NCBI GenBank assembly: GCA_945872615.1
Contig: CAMBZZ010000003.1
Location: 1 to 64,000 of the forward strand
Direction of reading: 5' to 3'
Length of the DNA stretch: 64,000 nucleotides
Source: an uncultured Clostridia bacterium
GTDB taxonomy: Bacteria; Bacillota; Clostridia; Christensenellales; UBA3700
Notes under the pieces: generated by a model
Databases searched by the model: none
Seen by the model: the letters and a program-made list of their open reading frames with translations, nothing else
What the model was told of the DNA's origin: nothing
Program-made: the position numbers and the translations under genes
Shown here: piece after piece, positions 1 through 7,769 of the stretch
Layout: every line of letters begins with the position of its first letter
Numbering within the stretch: the first letter of the stretch is position 1

Positions 1-29
1 TGTGCATCAATTATTTTGTTTGATGCACA
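1..29 (-). terminator. Hairpin downstream of the integrase gene
   Basis: A 10-bp perfect inverted repeat (TGTGCATCAA / TTGATGCACA) with an AT-rich loop lies 14 bp past the integrase stop codon. It could be a terminator, but the bases that would show a T-run are outside the window. An end or attachment sequence of the mobile element is the alternative. Confidence 0.35.
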
Positions 30-43
30 CTTATCGTATGTTT

Positions 44-970
44 TTACAGCAATTTTCCTAAACGATTCATCATATCGGTTTTGTGTTTAAGTAAAGAATG
101 GGTGTAACGATTAAGGGTAATTGTTGCGTTCTTATGCCCCAAAAGTTCAGAGAGCGTTTTTACATCCATACCACATTCTAACGCCCTTGTTGCAAATGTA
201 TGGCGCAAAGAGTGAAAGCCTTTATGTGAAATACCTAGTTTCTTTAATAAAAGTTCAAACGTTCTCTGATATGAGCGTACGAAAACAGCCTTGTCGCCGT
301 CGGCTACTACATACTCACAATTAGACCGCTTCTTGAGATTTTTAAGCAAAGGCAAAATTCGTTTTGGTAATGGAATTACTCGACGGGAATTAACTGTTTT
401 AGGGCTGTCTATAATGCGAATATGTTTTCTCCCGTCATTCCCATCATAACACGTTTTAGACACGAATAATAGACCTTTGGCGAAGTCAATATCACTCCAC
501 TTAAGAGCGAGTAATTCACCGATGCGTAAGCCTGTATATAGGCACAAAACTATACCAAATAGTTTATCCTTTTTGCAGTTTAATACATATTTTTCTATCG
601 TCTTTTGCTCTTGAGAAGAAAAGCACTCCACCACTTTTTCAACTGTTTTAGGACGTTTTATTTTATTTGCTATATATTCGGGAGCAACACCTACTAAATG
701 CGCCGTCTTGAGCGAATTTTGAATAACAGATATAATAATATTAACATAGTTAGCAGACAATTCTTTACAGGTTTTGAGATTGCCACTTATAAGTAAACTT
801 TTAATAAATTTCTGTAACTCAATAACGGATAAGTCGACAATATTGTATTCACCGAGTTTTGGTATTATATGTAGCGAACATATTTGAAAATATCGTTCAT
901 AAGTTCGCTTTTTAGACGAGGGTTTAATATAGTTTTCGAGCCAATCGTAAAGCCAAGTTTTATACTTCAT
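44..970 (-). CDS. Tyrosine recombinase / phage-type integrase
   Basis: This 308-residue protein is a site-specific DNA recombinase of the lambda-integrase family. Residues 1-100 look like a SAM-like core-binding domain. The catalytic half carries the family residues: R149 in TGLRIGELLALKW, H253 and R256 in HSLRH, H279 in LLGHK, and the nucleophile Y289 in NRYTH. The length suits an integrase without a long N-terminal arm-binding domain. The ATG is preceded by AAGGAG. No excisionase, relaxase or phage gene is adjacent inside the window, so it is either the edge of an element extending leftwards or a solitary recombinase. All catalytic residues are present, so it should be active. The family is certain; the element type is not known. 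Confidence 0.93.
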   Translation of the reverse strand: MKYKTWLYDWLENYIKPSSKKRTYERYFQICSLHIIPKLGEYNIVDLSVIELQKFIKSLLISGNLKTCKELSANYVNIIISVIQNSLKTAHLVGVAPEYIANKIKRPKTVEKVVECFSSQEQKTIEKYVLNCKKDKLFGIVLCLYTGLRIGELLALKWSDIDFAKGLLFVSKTCYDGNDGRKHIRIIDSPKTVNSRRVIPLPKRILPLLKNLKKRSNCEYVVADGDKAVFVRSYQRTFELLLKKLGISHKGFHSLRHTFATRALECGMDVKTLSELLGHKNATITLNRYTHSLLKHKTDMMNRLGKLL

Positions 971-1095
971 TTTTTACTCCTTATCTTTTGTAATTGAGAA
1001 ATGCAAAATAATACGTTTTTAAAAGAGTTTGCATATATTTTAGTTAATACCTGCTTCTATCGCACACTAATTTTGCTTTCATAAATAATTATAAT

Positions 1096-1124
1096 AAAAA
1101 AGCCTCCCTAGCGGAGGCTTTTTT
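1096..1124. terminator. Bidirectional rho-independent terminator
   Basis: A 12-bp stem (AAAAAAGCCTCC / GGAGGCTTTTTT) with a 5-nt loop has A-runs and T-runs on both sides, so it can stop transcription from either strand. It separates the integrase promoter region from the orphan small ORFs. Confidence 0.85.
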
Positions 1125-1158
1125 GGGCTTCGTGCGGGAGGAGATACCCTATAGGAAA

Positions 1159-1263
1159 ATGAAAAAACCTATTGACACGAATACGGCGGTGCCGTTGCCC
1201 TTAATTAAAGGAGGTATAACATATGAACGTTACGAAAAAACGTTGCAAATACTTGTTACTTGA
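1159..1263 (+). CDS. Orphan small ORF, 34 aa (uncertain)
   Basis: This ORF (starting MKKPIDTNTAVPLP) is too short for the ORF track and I do not recognise it. TTGACA lies inside it and a GGGAGGAG stretch lies about 10-17 bases upstream. It overlaps in another frame the 22-aa ORF that begins at 1223. No gene follows on the same strand, since the next gene is convergent. Its composition, including a small ACGGC/GCCGT inverted repeat, reads like a vestige of a mobile element leader region next to the integrase. It may not be expressed at all. Confidence 0.25.
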   Translation: MKKPIDTNTAVPLPLIKGGITYERYEKTLQILVT

Positions 1264-1291
1264 CAACTTGATTGTAATACACGATAACTGA
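1223..1291 (+). CDS. Orphan small ORF, 22 aa, with strong RBS (uncertain)
   Basis: The ORF begins MNVTKKRCKYLLL and is preceded at good spacing by AAAGGAGGT, one of the strongest Shine-Dalgarno matches in the window. It overlaps the 34-aa ORF in a different frame, and nothing co-directional follows it. A leader peptide or the 5-prime end of a lost mobile-element gene would fit. I cannot assign a function. Confidence 0.3.
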   Translation: MNVTKKRCKYLLLDNLIVIHDN

Positions 1292-1386
1292 CAACGCGTG
1301 TCAACTATAAAAATTTTTTCTAAAAAATTTGAGGCAAGTGCAACGTTGATTGAGGCTATTGAAATAGGATTGGCTACGTATTTGAG

Positions 1387-3039
1387 TTATTCGTTATCTT
1401 TTATCGTCACGTCGGAATCGATACGCTTGATTGTCTTGCCATACTTGAAAGTGTTGTCCTCAACGAGGCATTTGCCTGCCGATTTGAAATACAGTCCCTT
1501 GCTATGGCGTGATGCGAACAAGTTGGATTTGATCGTAATGCCGCTATGAACGAAACCGTCGTGCACTAGATTCTCGGGTTTGACGCAAACGTAGTATCCC
1601 TCGTTGCCAAAAAACCTATTGCCCTCGATGGTGACGTCCCTCACCATTCCGCTCTCGTACCAACTGTTGGCGTCGTCGGATATGAGAATGGCGTTCATCG
1701 AAGTATTGTAAAAATCGTTGTCTTCAACGACAATCTTGCCCGCGCTGGTCAAAAGCAGTCCGCGTGTAATTATACGCGTAAGAGAATTACCTTTGAAGAG
1801 TACGTCGGGGCATGCGGTGGCATTTTCGACTACCAATCCTTTGACCGCCGTATCTATAGGCGACGATAAAGTAATCTTGATTGTATAGTCGTCAACTAGG
1901 CGTGCATGCCCTACGCGGTTTTCGCCTACGACAAGTAGTGTGCGGGGACTGACGAAGCGCAATCTGTCACCCTCTTCGAAAGGACAATAGCCGAGCGTTT
2001 GGGGGTGCATAAATTTGACGAGTATATCTTGCCCGTCTATTTGAACAATCTTAAAGTGAACGCCGTGTACGTTGAGGCAATCGTCTCCCGCTCCGCAAAA
2101 CTCGTTGCCTACAATCTCGACCTTGCCTCTGCACGAGCATACTTGAATAAAATCCGCCACCGACGCCATCTTTTTACCACTCTCCTTGTCGGGAGCAAAG
2201 GTGCAGTTGACGATAGTCAAGTTTTCGCACCGTTGAAAAACCGTAGCCAAACCGTAATTAAAGCTTTGTCTCACGCCGTCCAAAACTATATCGTTGCACT
2301 TGTCGGCAAAAATTCCTTGATACTTTCTCCTTACGTCGTATAGATGAAACTCGTCGCCTACGCTGCAAAAAATCGGTACGAGATATTTTGCTCTGAACAG
2401 GTAAGGCGCGATTTCTCGGAAACTATAAGCTCCTCGCAACGGGTGAAAGGTCCTAAAAATAACGTCGGGTTGCCCCGTCGGGATTTTGCCTATCCACCAC
2501 GCCGTATTTCTATGGGCAAAAAACGGCGTGCAATATCCCTTGCCGACGAAGCGATAATCACCGTCCGAGCACTCGTATCGGCTGTCTTCGTCCAATGCAA
2601 AGTCAATGTATCCTATACCCTTTTTGACCACCGTAAGTCGATGCATATCGGGATTTTTTGCCTTAAAGGTCACGTTTTTGATTGTAATATTGCTACAGTT
2701 GCACATGGCAACGTTGGTCATCTGTCCCATTGCGATAAAGGTTGAGCCGTTGCCCTCCAGAGTGAGATTTTTGATACCGTCAAAGTATAGTCCCACGGCG
2801 TTGCGGTGTTTTTCTTCGTCCTCTTTCCACTCGTTATCTCCTATCGTGTTGGTAATATACAAGGTAGGTTTGGGCACGCCGTCAACGTCAAGATAATACT
2901 CCCCACGCTCTAAAACAAGAGTTTTGGGCTGCGAATCATCTGACAAACTCAACAATAAATCGTTGAGTCCCTTAGCAACCTCTTGCCCTGCAAGTATTCC
3001 GTAATCTTTGGCGTAAATAATCTTTGTTTCGTCCGACAT
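1387..3039 (-). CDS. GH110-like right-handed beta-helix glycosidase (putative alpha-1,3-galactosidase)
   Basis: The 550-residue protein has serial beta-helix rungs (NLTLEGNGSTFI, NITIKNVTF, NLTIVNCTF, VTIEGNRF) and resembles GH110 exo-alpha-1,3-galactosidases that cleave blood-group-B and linear alpha-Gal ends. Supporting details are an early LYITNT segment, the FVGKG segment and a central acidic motif GAGDDCLNVHG typical of the family's active centre. No signal peptide is visible, so it probably acts in the cytoplasm on imported oligosaccharides. It starts at an ATG with GAGAGG upstream and is divergent from the kinase gene at 3165. Another polysaccharide-active beta-helix family is the alternative, so the substrate is inferred only. 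Confidence 0.65.
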   Translation of the reverse strand: MSDETKIIYAKDYGILAGQEVAKGLNDLLLSLSDDSQPKTLVLERGEYYLDVDGVPKPTLYITNTIGDNEWKEDEEKHRNAVGLYFDGIKNLTLEGNGSTFIAMGQMTNVAMCNCSNITIKNVTFKAKNPDMHRLTVVKKGIGYIDFALDEDSRYECSDGDYRFVGKGYCTPFFAHRNTAWWIGKIPTGQPDVIFRTFHPLRGAYSFREIAPYLFRAKYLVPIFCSVGDEFHLYDVRRKYQGIFADKCNDIVLDGVRQSFNYGLATVFQRCENLTIVNCTFAPDKESGKKMASVADFIQVCSCRGKVEIVGNEFCGAGDDCLNVHGVHFKIVQIDGQDILVKFMHPQTLGYCPFEEGDRLRFVSPRTLLVVGENRVGHARLVDDYTIKITLSSPIDTAVKGLVVENATACPDVLFKGNSLTRIITRGLLLTSAGKIVVEDNDFYNTSMNAILISDDANSWYESGMVRDVTIEGNRFFGNEGYYVCVKPENLVHDGFVHSGITIKSNLFASRHSKGLYFKSAGKCLVEDNTFKYGKTIKRIDSDVTIKDNE

Positions 3040-3080
3040 GCGTTACCTCTCAATCTATGGGCGACTGCCACTCCCGTTTT

Positions 3081-3109
3081 ATTGTAACACATTGACGTAA
3101 GGCTGTCAA
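3081..3109 (-). promoter_or_regulatory. Sigma-A promoter of the GH110-like gene
   Basis: Reading leftwards, TTGACA is followed after exactly 17 bp by TACAAT, about 40 bp upstream of the start codon. It is back-to-back with the promoter of the divergent kinase gene. Confidence 0.8.
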
Positions 3110-3118
3110 ACCCGACTA

Positions 3119-3147
3119 TTGACACCTCTAACCCGTTATGCTAAGAT
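3119..3147 (+). promoter_or_regulatory. Sigma-A promoter of the APH-family kinase
   Basis: TTGACA, a 17-bp spacer and TAAGAT lie just upstream of the AAAGGAG ribosome binding site of the gene at 3165. Its -35 box is only 9 bp from that of the divergent promoter, so one regulator could control both. Confidence 0.75.
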
Positions 3148-3164
3148 AGACCAAAGGAGAAAAT

Positions 3165-4100
3165 ATGAACAACAAATATCAAAAAACGGCAATAGATATA
3201 GTGAAGCAAGAGTGGAAGTGCAAGATAATATCATGCAAATATCTCGGCGGAGGGTCGTTTGGACGAGCCTTTAGAATAGAATTGGACAGAGAGCCGCGCG
3301 TAGTCGTGGTCAAGATTTATCTTGCCGACGGACTGTGCCAAAACGAAGCCGAAGACCTAAGACTTCTCGGCGAGGCGGGCGCAATCAAAGTGCCTAAAAT
3401 ATACTTAGTAAAATCAAAAAACGATGGCTGTGTCTGCGACTGCATTTGTATGGAATACATAGGCGGAAGAGACTGCTTGATGCTAACCCCGAAATATCTC
3501 TTTTGTCCAAGCAAAAGAAGACAATTCGTTGAGGACGCAACCGACGCCGTAATTGCTTTGCATAGTCATACGAGTGAAAAGTTCGGCTATGCTCGCAATC
3601 CTCAATTTGTCAGTTGGCAAGACTTCTATAGACAATACGTAGATGAGATTATGCTTAGTGCAAAGAAAGCTTACGCCGCGGGAAAAATCCAAGATAGAAT
3701 TTTGTCAATAGCAGAGGTAGCATATAGGAACTTTGACAAATTCTTTGACGAAAAGGTGGAAAGAGCTTGCCTATCGCACGGCGATACCAACGTGATGAAT
3801 ATGATGGCGGATAGTAAAACGCTGAGACTAAAAGCCTTTATCGACCCGCTCAACGCGCTCTATTGCGACCCCGACTACGACCTATACCAACTGGGAGCTT
3901 TGTCGGGCGAGTTGCTCGGTATGGTCAAGAGATATAAACAAAAATGCAAGGTGTCGGATAAGTGCGACCTTAAGGTTGCCACGTACGGAATATTTTGCGA
4001 GTTAAATTGCTACGTCAAGACGGGAAGATATACGGGCTTTATAATGAATAAGGCAATCAAAAATCTAAAGAAACAACTAAAAATGCACGACCTGTATTGA
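3165..4100 (+). CDS. APH-fold phosphotransferase (aminoglycoside/choline kinase-like)
   Basis: This 311-residue soluble kinase has the fold of aminoglycoside phosphotransferases. A glycine-rich loop (GGGSFGRAF) is followed by the ATP-binding lysine in VVVVKIY. The catalytic loop is LSHGDTNVMNMM and the metal-binding aspartate sits in FIDPLN. The family phosphorylates small hydroxyl compounds such as aminoglycosides, choline, fructosamines or sugars. The sequence alone does not give the substrate. Lying divergent to a glycosidase, a sugar or amino-sugar substrate is possible but only inferred. It has its own promoter and a clear AAAGGAG site. There is no sign of recent transfer, and drug resistance should not be assumed. 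Confidence 0.85.
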   Translation: MNNKYQKTAIDIVKQEWKCKIISCKYLGGGSFGRAFRIELDREPRVVVVKIYLADGLCQNEAEDLRLLGEAGAIKVPKIYLVKSKNDGCVCDCICMEYIGGRDCLMLTPKYLFCPSKRRQFVEDATDAVIALHSHTSEKFGYARNPQFVSWQDFYRQYVDEIMLSAKKAYAAGKIQDRILSIAEVAYRNFDKFFDEKVERACLSHGDTNVMNMMADSKTLRLKAFIDPLNALYCDPDYDLYQLGALSGELLGMVKRYKQKCKVSDKCDLKVATYGIFCELNCYVKTGRYTGFIMNKAIKNLKKQLKMHDLY

Positions 4101-4121
4101 CTTATTGACCTATTTCCAATA

Positions 4122-4751
4122 CTAAAATTTCTCTTCAAAAGAAACGTATCCGTCGTCATAGTAAGTCATTATCAACGTGTGTAGATCGCCCCTGCTATCA
4201 ACTGTTCCTGCATCTATACGGACTTGCTTTTTGTCTTCGTCAACGTAAAAATCTTTGTACAAGGTTTTTATTGCCGACCAATCGTATTCGCATTTGATTT
4301 TTTCATCGGGACATACGTCTTTGGTGTCCATAAATAGCGGACTATTTAACGTAATAGTATTGTTACCGTAATGCATATTGACATTTGTCCCGTCCAAAAA
4401 CAAATAGCCCTCGTCAAACTTGCCGAGATAATACCAACGATTGTCTTTGAAATAGAAGTGATACTCTACTCCGTTCAAATAATCGAAGTTGTCGCCGGTG
4501 GCAATATGTAAAGCCACCGTAGCAACGTAATATTCGTTGGATTTTGCCCATTCGTTGAACTTTTGCTCGTCTTTTTCTTTGATTATCCAACTGCCTAAGT
4601 TCCCTCTACCTATCGTGTCAAATCGTCCGAGTACCAAGTCGCCCCTATATATCGTTTCGCTCTTGGTTTGATGAAAACCTTGGCACCCCGCGATTGAAAG
4701 TACCAATACCATTGTAATTATCAATATTATAAGTTTTTTGCTTTTCTCCAT
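4122..4751 (-). CDS. Predicted lipoprotein, unknown function
   Basis: I do not recognise this protein. I moved the start 17 codons into the tracked ORF, to the ATG preceded by GAGAGGAAG, because the protein then begins with a typical lipoprotein signal: MEKSKK, a hydrophobic stretch, and lipobox LSIAGC. The mature part is about 185 residues, rich in aromatic and acidic residues, with the look of a small beta-rich secreted domain (DNRWYYLGKFDEGYLF). It lies 117 bp downstream of a second lipoprotein gene on the same strand, so the two may be co-transcribed. Both should be anchored on the outer face of the membrane. Confidence 0.8.
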   Translation of the reverse strand: MEKSKKLIILIITMVLVLSIAGCQGFHQTKSETIYRGDLVLGRFDTIGRGNLGSWIIKEKDEQKFNEWAKSNEYYVATVALHIATGDNFDYLNGVEYHFYFKDNRWYYLGKFDEGYLFLDGTNVNMHYGNNTITLNSPLFMDTKDVCPDEKIKCEYDWSAIKTLYKDFYVDEDKKQVRIDAGTVDSRGDLHTLIMTYYDDGYVSFEEKF

Positions 4752-4868
4752 AGTCGTAAACTTCCTCTCTTTGTCCGTAGTTTTGAAAACCGACGAAATC
4801 AATCGCCTCTAACATATGGATACGAAACCTTACGTATCGTTTTGCGCTAATATTGCTTATAATTGCGG

Positions 4869-5399
4869 TTAGTCTGTTGCGATATTTTCCTTCCAAAGAA
4901 TAGGGAATGCTCCGTTGCCATACGTAAAAATTACTCCTCCTATCGTATCCTGTAATTCTACGTCCACATAGGGAGTAAAGCTGTCTTCTATAACCACTGC
5001 AATCATACCGTTATACGTACCGTAGTATCCAACTCTAATATCTTTTGCCGTCGCTTTGGGATGCAACTGTCGTCCGTCTTTGTCTTTCTCGGCAAGCAAT
5101 TTGATAAGCGCGTCGTTTGTTATTTTGGCTAAAGTCTTTTCATCTAAAATCTTCGGGTCCTTAGGTATCGGAGTTATAGCCGAATAATCAACGCCGTTGA
5201 AGTCAGAATAATCAATGCCGTTGCAATAATAATATGCTATACTCCACAAATCTTCTTGCGTTATTAGTCCGTCGTCGTACGCTTGTTGGAGAGTATAAAA
5301 TTCTCCTTTTGGCTCAAGATTGTTGCAACCGACCAACGTCAAAGCGCATACGATTACGATTATCAACGATAATGCCAAAGAAATTATTTTCGTTTTCAT
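4869..5399 (-). CDS. Predicted lipoprotein, unknown function
   Basis: The protein has 176 residues and starts MKTKIISLALSL with lipobox TLVGC, so it is exported and lipid-anchored. The mature N-terminus has a YTLQQAYDDGLITQEDL segment, a short helical motif seen at the start of other small clostridial lipoproteins. The remainder looks like a compact alpha/beta domain (RVGYYGTYNGMIAVVIEDSF). It precedes the lipoprotein gene at 4122 in the same direction. No function can be assigned. Upstream is a long AT-rich intergenic region shared with the divergent ferritin operon. Confidence 0.8.
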   Translation of the reverse strand: MKTKIISLALSLIIVIVCALTLVGCNNLEPKGEFYTLQQAYDDGLITQEDLWSIAYYYCNGIDYSDFNGVDYSAITPIPKDPKILDEKTLAKITNDALIKLLAEKDKDGRQLHPKATAKDIRVGYYGTYNGMIAVVIEDSFTPYVDVELQDTIGGVIFTYGNGAFPILWKENIATD

Positions 5400-5700
5400 A
5401 TAGCCCCCTTGTTATTTTCTTATTGTTCTTTCTACTATATAGGTACAAAAATTCTACGTTTTGTTACGGCAAAATTAAATTTTTTATTTTTTTGATTGCA
5501 AGTCAGGATATATAACGTTTAAGCAAATATTTTTAATTTAAGCAAAGTTTTCTTACGTTTGGCGATTTTGTCAAAATGCCCATTGACGCTACGTCTTACG
5601 CTTTGCATTTTTCGCAGCTGATTATGAAAAATACCTACTCGAATTTTGGCGTAAAAAGTCGAAAATTTTTGGAAAAAATCAAGAAAAATATCGTCAAATA
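5400..5700. other. AT-rich intergenic region
   Basis: About 300 bp between divergent genes contain no ORF with a ribosome binding site. A direct repeat of TTTAAGCAAA occurs twice near 5518-5546. I see no RNA fold of note. The ferritin promoter begins at its right edge. Confidence 0.5.
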
Positions 5701-5729
5701 TTGCATTTGAAATGCAACTATACTATAAT
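5701..5729 (+). promoter_or_regulatory. Ferritin operon promoter overlapped by a perfect palindrome
   Basis: The -35 TTGCAT, 17-bp spacer and -10 TATAAT are followed by an AAGGAGG site before the ferritin ATG. The -35 box is part of TTGCATTTGAAATGCAA, an 8-1-8 perfect inverted repeat at 5701-5717. A dimeric repressor bound there would block RNA polymerase. The sequence is not a textbook Fur or PerR box. Confidence 0.75.
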
Positions 5730-5758
5730 TATTGTATTCTTATTAAGGAGGCATTTTT

Positions 5759-6271
5759 ATGCTGGACAAAAAAGTAAAAGAATTGATAAATCAACAAATA
5801 AACAAAGAGTTTTACTCTGCTTATCTCTACCTCGACTTCTCCAATTATTTTGAAGCCAAAGGTCTTGACGGCTTTGCTAATTGGTACAAAGTGCAAGCGC
5901 AGGAAGAAAGAGACCACGCTATGCTCTTCTATCAATATCTCCACAATAACAACGAGTCCGTTACCCTCGATGCCATCGCTAAGCCCGACGTCGTGTTGGA
6001 CAGCGATATGACGGTGCTCAAGGCGGGTCTCAAGCACGAGTTGTACGTAACCTCACTCATCAACGACATCTATGCAGCCGCTTACGAGGTCAAGGACTTT
6101 AGAACGATGCAATTCTTGGATTGGTTTGTCAAAGAGCAAGGCGAAGAAGAAACAAATGCGAACGACCTCATCTCTAAGATGGAACTCTTCGGCTCCGACC
6201 CTAAGAGTTTGTATATGCTCAACGGCGAATTGGCAACCAGAGTATACTCCGCTCCTTCTTTGGTACTGTAA
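5759..6271 (+). CDS. ftnA: Non-heme ferritin
   Basis: This 170-residue ferritin oxidises Fe(II) and stores iron as a 24-mer shell. The ferroxidase ligands are visible: E17 in NKEFYSAYLY, E50 and H53 in QEERDHA, and the later KEQGEEE segment. Length and order of the four helices match bacterial FtnA, with no heme-binding methionine of the bacterioferritin type. The ATG follows AAGGAGG. It is the first gene of a likely operon with the ZIP transporter (3-bp gap), which suggests coordinated metal uptake and storage. In an anaerobe it also limits Fenton chemistry. The palindrome over the promoter suggests a metal- or peroxide-responsive repressor. Confidence 0.96.
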   Translation: MLDKKVKELINQQINKEFYSAYLYLDFSNYFEAKGLDGFANWYKVQAQEERDHAMLFYQYLHNNNESVTLDAIAKPDVVLDSDMTVLKAGLKHELYVTSLINDIYAAAYEVKDFRTMQFLDWFVKEQGEEETNANDLISKMELFGSDPKSLYMLNGELATRVYSAPSLVL

Positions 6272-6274
6272 TCA

Positions 6275-7021
6275 ATGACGATAGTTTTGCTAACCGCATT
6301 AGGCGTTGGCGGGGCTACTATAATAGGCGCCTTATTAGGGCTGATTTTCAAAAACATATCGCACAAGTTCTCCGATATAGTGCTGGCTTTTGCTTCCGGC
6401 ATTATGCTCGCGGCGGCTGTGCTGGGATTGATATTGCCGTCTTTGGAACACGGAGGAAAATACGGCATACTCATTACTCTAGGCGGAATATTTGCGGGCG
6501 CGATTTGTCTTAACCTTATGGACAAGTTTATACCGCATATGCACAACGCCGACCTCGAAGTTGACCACGAAGAAGCGACCCGTCGTAAAGTCATGCTCTT
6601 CGTGCTTGCCATTGCCATACATAACCTGCCCGAGGGTATCGCGGCGGGCGTAGGCTTCGGCACGGGCGACCATACTCAAGCCTTGATGATTGCAGGGGGA
6701 ATCGCTCTGCAAAACATACCCGAAGGTATGATTGTCATAGGTCCTATGCTGGCGTGCGGAATAGACAAAAAGAAAGCCTTCTTTTTTGCTTTTCTCACGG
6801 GCGTGGTGGAAATCATCGGAACGCTGTTGGGCTACTTTGCCGTATCTATTGCCACCGCCGTTTTGCCTTTTGCACTCGCATTCGCAGGCGGAACGATGTT
6901 ATACGTAGTCAGCGACGAGATGATACCCGAAACACACTCTCACGGACACGAAAGAGGAGCTACTTACGCGCTGCTAATCGGCTTTGGCATAATGCTGGTT
7001 GCCGACACTCTCTTAGGATAG
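6275..7021 (+). CDS. ZIP-family metal transporter
   Basis: This 248-residue integral membrane protein is a ZIP family divalent metal permease (zinc, iron or manganese). It has about eight hydrophobic segments, a histidine/acid-rich cytoplasmic loop (HMHNADLEVDHEE), and the two signature metal-binding helices HNLPEGIAAGVGFG and NIPEGMIVIGP. It belongs to the ZupT-like branch. It starts 3 bp after the ferritin stop with no strong Shine-Dalgarno sequence, which suggests translational coupling to ferritin. The pairing makes iron or zinc the likeliest substrate. Specificity cannot be read from sequence. Confidence 0.9.
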   Translation: MTIVLLTALGVGGATIIGALLGLIFKNISHKFSDIVLAFASGIMLAAAVLGLILPSLEHGGKYGILITLGGIFAGAICLNLMDKFIPHMHNADLEVDHEEATRRKVMLFVLAIAIHNLPEGIAAGVGFGTGDHTQALMIAGGIALQNIPEGMIVIGPMLACGIDKKKAFFFAFLTGVVEIIGTLLGYFAVSIATAVLPFALAFAGGTMLYVVSDEMIPETHSHGHERGATYALLIGFGIMLVADTLLG

Positions 7022-7025
7022 AAAT

Positions 7026-7769
7026 ATGAGTTTACCTATACAAAGAATACTGACTAAGCTCGACGATTATTTGAGCAGAAACGACTATGAGGGCGCCGAA
7101 AAACACCTATCGTATTGGGTGCAAGAAGCTAAAGAAGACGAGATAGACGTGCTGTGTCTGCACAACGAATTGATAGGTCTATATCGCAAGACAGGCAAAA
7201 AACAACAAGCCTTGGAACAAGTGGATATTGCCCTAAAAATGGTGGAGCAATACGGAAAAGAGCAAATGATTGACGGCGCGACGACCTACGTCAACGCCGC
7301 AACTGCTTACAAGGCTTTCGGTATGGCTCAGTTATCCGTTCCGCTCTTTGAAAAGGCACGAATTATCTACGAAAAGAACTTGCCGTCTACCGACCCGAGA
7401 ATTGCGGGTCTGTACAATAATACCGCGCTTGCCCTCGTAGACCTAAAAGAATTCGACCAAGCAAAAAAACTATACGAAAAGGCAATAGATATACTCAACG
7501 ACGCGCCGAGAGGGGCGCTCGAGCAAGCCATAAGTTATCTAAATCTCGCAACTATGCACGAGGTGCAATACGGTCTCTCACAAGGTGAAGAATATATCAA
7601 CGAGTGTCTTGAAAAAGCCTCTCGGCTACTAGACAAGCACAAGGACGATACCAACGGCTACTATGCCTTCGTGTGCGAAAAGTGCGCTACCGTATTTGGC
7701 TACTACGGCTGGGTGATATACGAAAAACAACTAATCAAAAGGTATACCGCAATATATGAAAGGGATTGA
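7026..7769 (+). CDS. Tetratricopeptide repeat protein
   Basis: The 247-residue soluble protein is built from helical hairpins with TPR character, for example AGLYNNTALALVDLKEFDQAKKLYEKAIDIL and the following SYLNLATMHEVQYG. It probably works as a protein-interaction scaffold. It starts 4 bp after the ZIP gene (AGGATAG upstream) and overlaps the next gene by 14 bp, so it is translated together with the DUF4037 protein. Such TPR/DUF4037 pairs suggest the two proteins work together. The TPR protein's partner and task are not known. There is no signal peptide or membrane segment. Confidence 0.85.
   Translation: MSLPIQRILTKLDDYLSRNDYEGAEKHLSYWVQEAKEDEIDVLCLHNELIGLYRKTGKKQQALEQVDIALKMVEQYGKEQMIDGATTYVNAATAYKAFGMAQLSVPLFEKARIIYEKNLPSTDPRIAGLYNNTALALVDLKEFDQAKKLYEKAIDILNDAPRGALEQAISYLNLATMHEVQYGLSQGEEYINECLEKASRLLDKHKDDTNGYYAFVCEKCATVFGYYGWVIYEKQLIKRYTAIYERD

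Noticed and set aside
3165-4100. APH-fold kinase as an aminoglycoside resistance gene
   Set aside because: Only the general kinase fold is visible. No close similarity to a known resistance enzyme or mobile context next to it can be shown.
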